The position numbers were made by a program, and so were the translations under genes. Under the pieces are notes generated by a model that was not told the DNA's origin, did not search any database, and was given only the letters and a program-made list of their open reading frames with translations. Positions 4,364 through 5,261 of a DNA stretch of 5,261 bases are shown here, one piece after another. Positions within the stretch are counted from its first letter, which is position 1. Every line of letters starts with the position of its first letter. The stretch covers positions 1 through 5,261 of the forward strand of contig CAAGKY010000253.1 of assembly GCA_900770645.1 (NCBI GenBank), written 5' to 3'. The stretch is from Bacilli bacterium (GTDB lineage: Bacteria > Bacillota_I > Bacilli_A > ML615J-28 > CAG-313).

Positions 4364-5261
4364 ATGGAAACAAATGTACAAACTAAGACTATTACCCAAG
4401 AGGTAATACAAAATTTCATCGAGGGACATGACCCCATGAAACGAATTGTCAATATTACATATTCCTACAAAGACAATTTCGTTAGAATCTATTATCGTAA
4501 TGAGAATGGGCAAAAGTGTGTAACAAAAGATTCATATTACCCATTCGCATGGGCGACACGCACCGCATGTCATAAACTTTGTGAGGGTAATAGAAGTGAA
4601 TTAATTGCACTAATGAATAAGTACGGTATTGGTGTTAAGAAATTATCTAATACAAACCATAAAGGAGAAGTCATTGAGGAGTTTGAAGATGGATATATGT
4701 TCATGTTTTTTGCTAAAAACCCAATGACACATTCTAAGTTTTTGGAATTCTTTAGAATAGCAAAAAACCCTATTTATGGTAAAAAAGATAAGAATGGCAA
4801 AGAGGAACTACGCTCAAGTAGTGATAGTAAGCAATACCTTATTATGCCTCCAGTGGAGCAATATATGATTACCACAGGAAGACGTTTTTTTAAAGGATAT
4901 GAGGATTATGATGAGTTATTTAGGTTAATATTTGACTTGGAGACCGAAGGACTCGACCCACAAAGACATAGAATCAATCAGATAGGTGTTAGAACCAATA
5001 GAGGTTTTGAGAAAATCTTATCTATAGAAGGTAATAATAATGAGGAAAAAAGTGTTAATGAACTCGTAGCAATTGATAATTTCCTGAAAATTATTTACCA
5101 ATGTCAGCCTGATGTTGCTACAGCGCACAATGGTGAAAATTTCGACTGGAATTTTATTATTGAACGTTGTAATATGTTGGGTATGCCTATTGATAAAATT
5201 TCACCAAAATATTTCAATGGCGAGAGTATTCGTAAAAATGATAGAGAGTCAATTCTTAAAC
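4364..5261 (+). CDS. Family B DNA polymerase, N-terminal and exonuclease part (cut at right edge)
   Basis: From the ATG at 4364, 299 codons are visible and the frame is open at the window end. The N-terminal region (about 1-185) contains the YYPFAWATRT-like segment (58-67) typical of family B polymerase N-domains. The 3'-5' proofreading exonuclease follows. Exo I is IFDLETEGLDP (189-199), with metal-binding Asp191 and Glu193; Exo II is TAHNGENFDWNFIIER (253-268), with Asn256, Phe260 and Asp261 in the expected N-x3-F-D pattern. Both motifs are intact, so proofreading should work. Exo III, palm and thumb lie beyond the edge. The enzyme presumably copies the phage genome. ATG 4364 is chosen because it follows the promoter and leader directly and is preceded by A-rich sequence; a later Met25 is possible but would shorten the N-domain. 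It is divergent from the kinase-like gene across about 220 bases. Confidence 0.93.
   Translation, partial: METNVQTKTITQEVIQNFIEGHDPMKRIVNITYSYKDNFVRIYYRNENGQKCVTKDSYYPFAWATRTACHKLCEGNRSELIALMNKYGIGVKKLSNTNHKGEVIEEFEDGYMFMFFAKNPMTHSKFLEFFRIAKNPIYGKKDKNGKEELRSSSDSKQYLIMPPVEQYMITTGRRFFKGYEDYDELFRLIFDLETEGLDPQRHRINQIGVRTNRGFEKILSIEGNNNEEKSVNELVAIDNFLKIIYQCQPDVATAHNGENFDWNFIIERCNMLGMPIDKISPKYFNGESIRKNDRESILK

Noticed and set aside
4240..4452. 70-codon minus-strand ORF
   Set aside because: It overlaps the polymerase promoter and start on the opposite strand, and its product is Phe/Tyr/Lys low complexity.
1..5261. CRISPR array or tandem repeat array
   Set aside because: No regularly spaced direct repeats were found; repeated AT-rich words are explained by base composition.

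Overview
The window is an AT-rich stretch that looks like part of a large tailed phage or prophage of a Bacteroidetes host. Three things suggest this. The genes are short, tightly packed and on both strands. The promoters fit the Bacteroidetes housekeeping pattern (TTG, a 20-base spacer, then TAnnTTTG). The content is phage-like: a family B DNA polymerase, a stand-alone GIY-YIG nuclease, a tiny ferredoxin:thioredoxin-reductase-like redox protein, a kinase-fold protein, and a recurring short segment of the type 'ITESxLxxLIxE' in two otherwise unrelated proteins. The phage assignment is an inference; no capsid, tail or terminase gene is visible.

Layout from left to right. The end of an unrecognised gene (1-317, +) closes at an intrinsic terminator. 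A promoter then precedes a degenerate HD-domain-like protein (408-986, +). A bidirectional terminator separates it from a small minus-strand gene (1016-1219). Next comes a stretch unlike the rest: the 3' remnant of an IS1595/ISXO2-type transposase (1229-1408), then a G+C-richer segment (1407-1538) that seems to encode a small structured RNA on the minus strand, with its own consensus promoter (1544-1575) and intrinsic terminator (1407-1437).

To the right lies an unrecognised 300-residue protein (1605-2507, +) whose 3' end overlaps that of a convergent GIY-YIG gene (2452-2964, -). A possible 34-residue ORF (3029-3133, -) follows. The FTR-like gene (3228-3434, +) and the kinase-like gene (3453-4139, -) converge on a shared terminator. 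The family B DNA polymerase starts at 4364 behind a consensus promoter and runs off the window with its exonuclease domain in view.

The genes do not form one pathway. Most are single units, each with its own promoter or sharing a terminator, as is common in the accessory and early regions of large phages. The best candidate for something new is the minus-strand RNA at 1407-1538. It has a promoter, a closing long-range helix, two mutually exclusive inner helices and a terminator, and its two G-U pairs make the fold work only on that strand. A second point of interest is the shared ExS-containing segment, which I suggest may be a packaging or processing tag.
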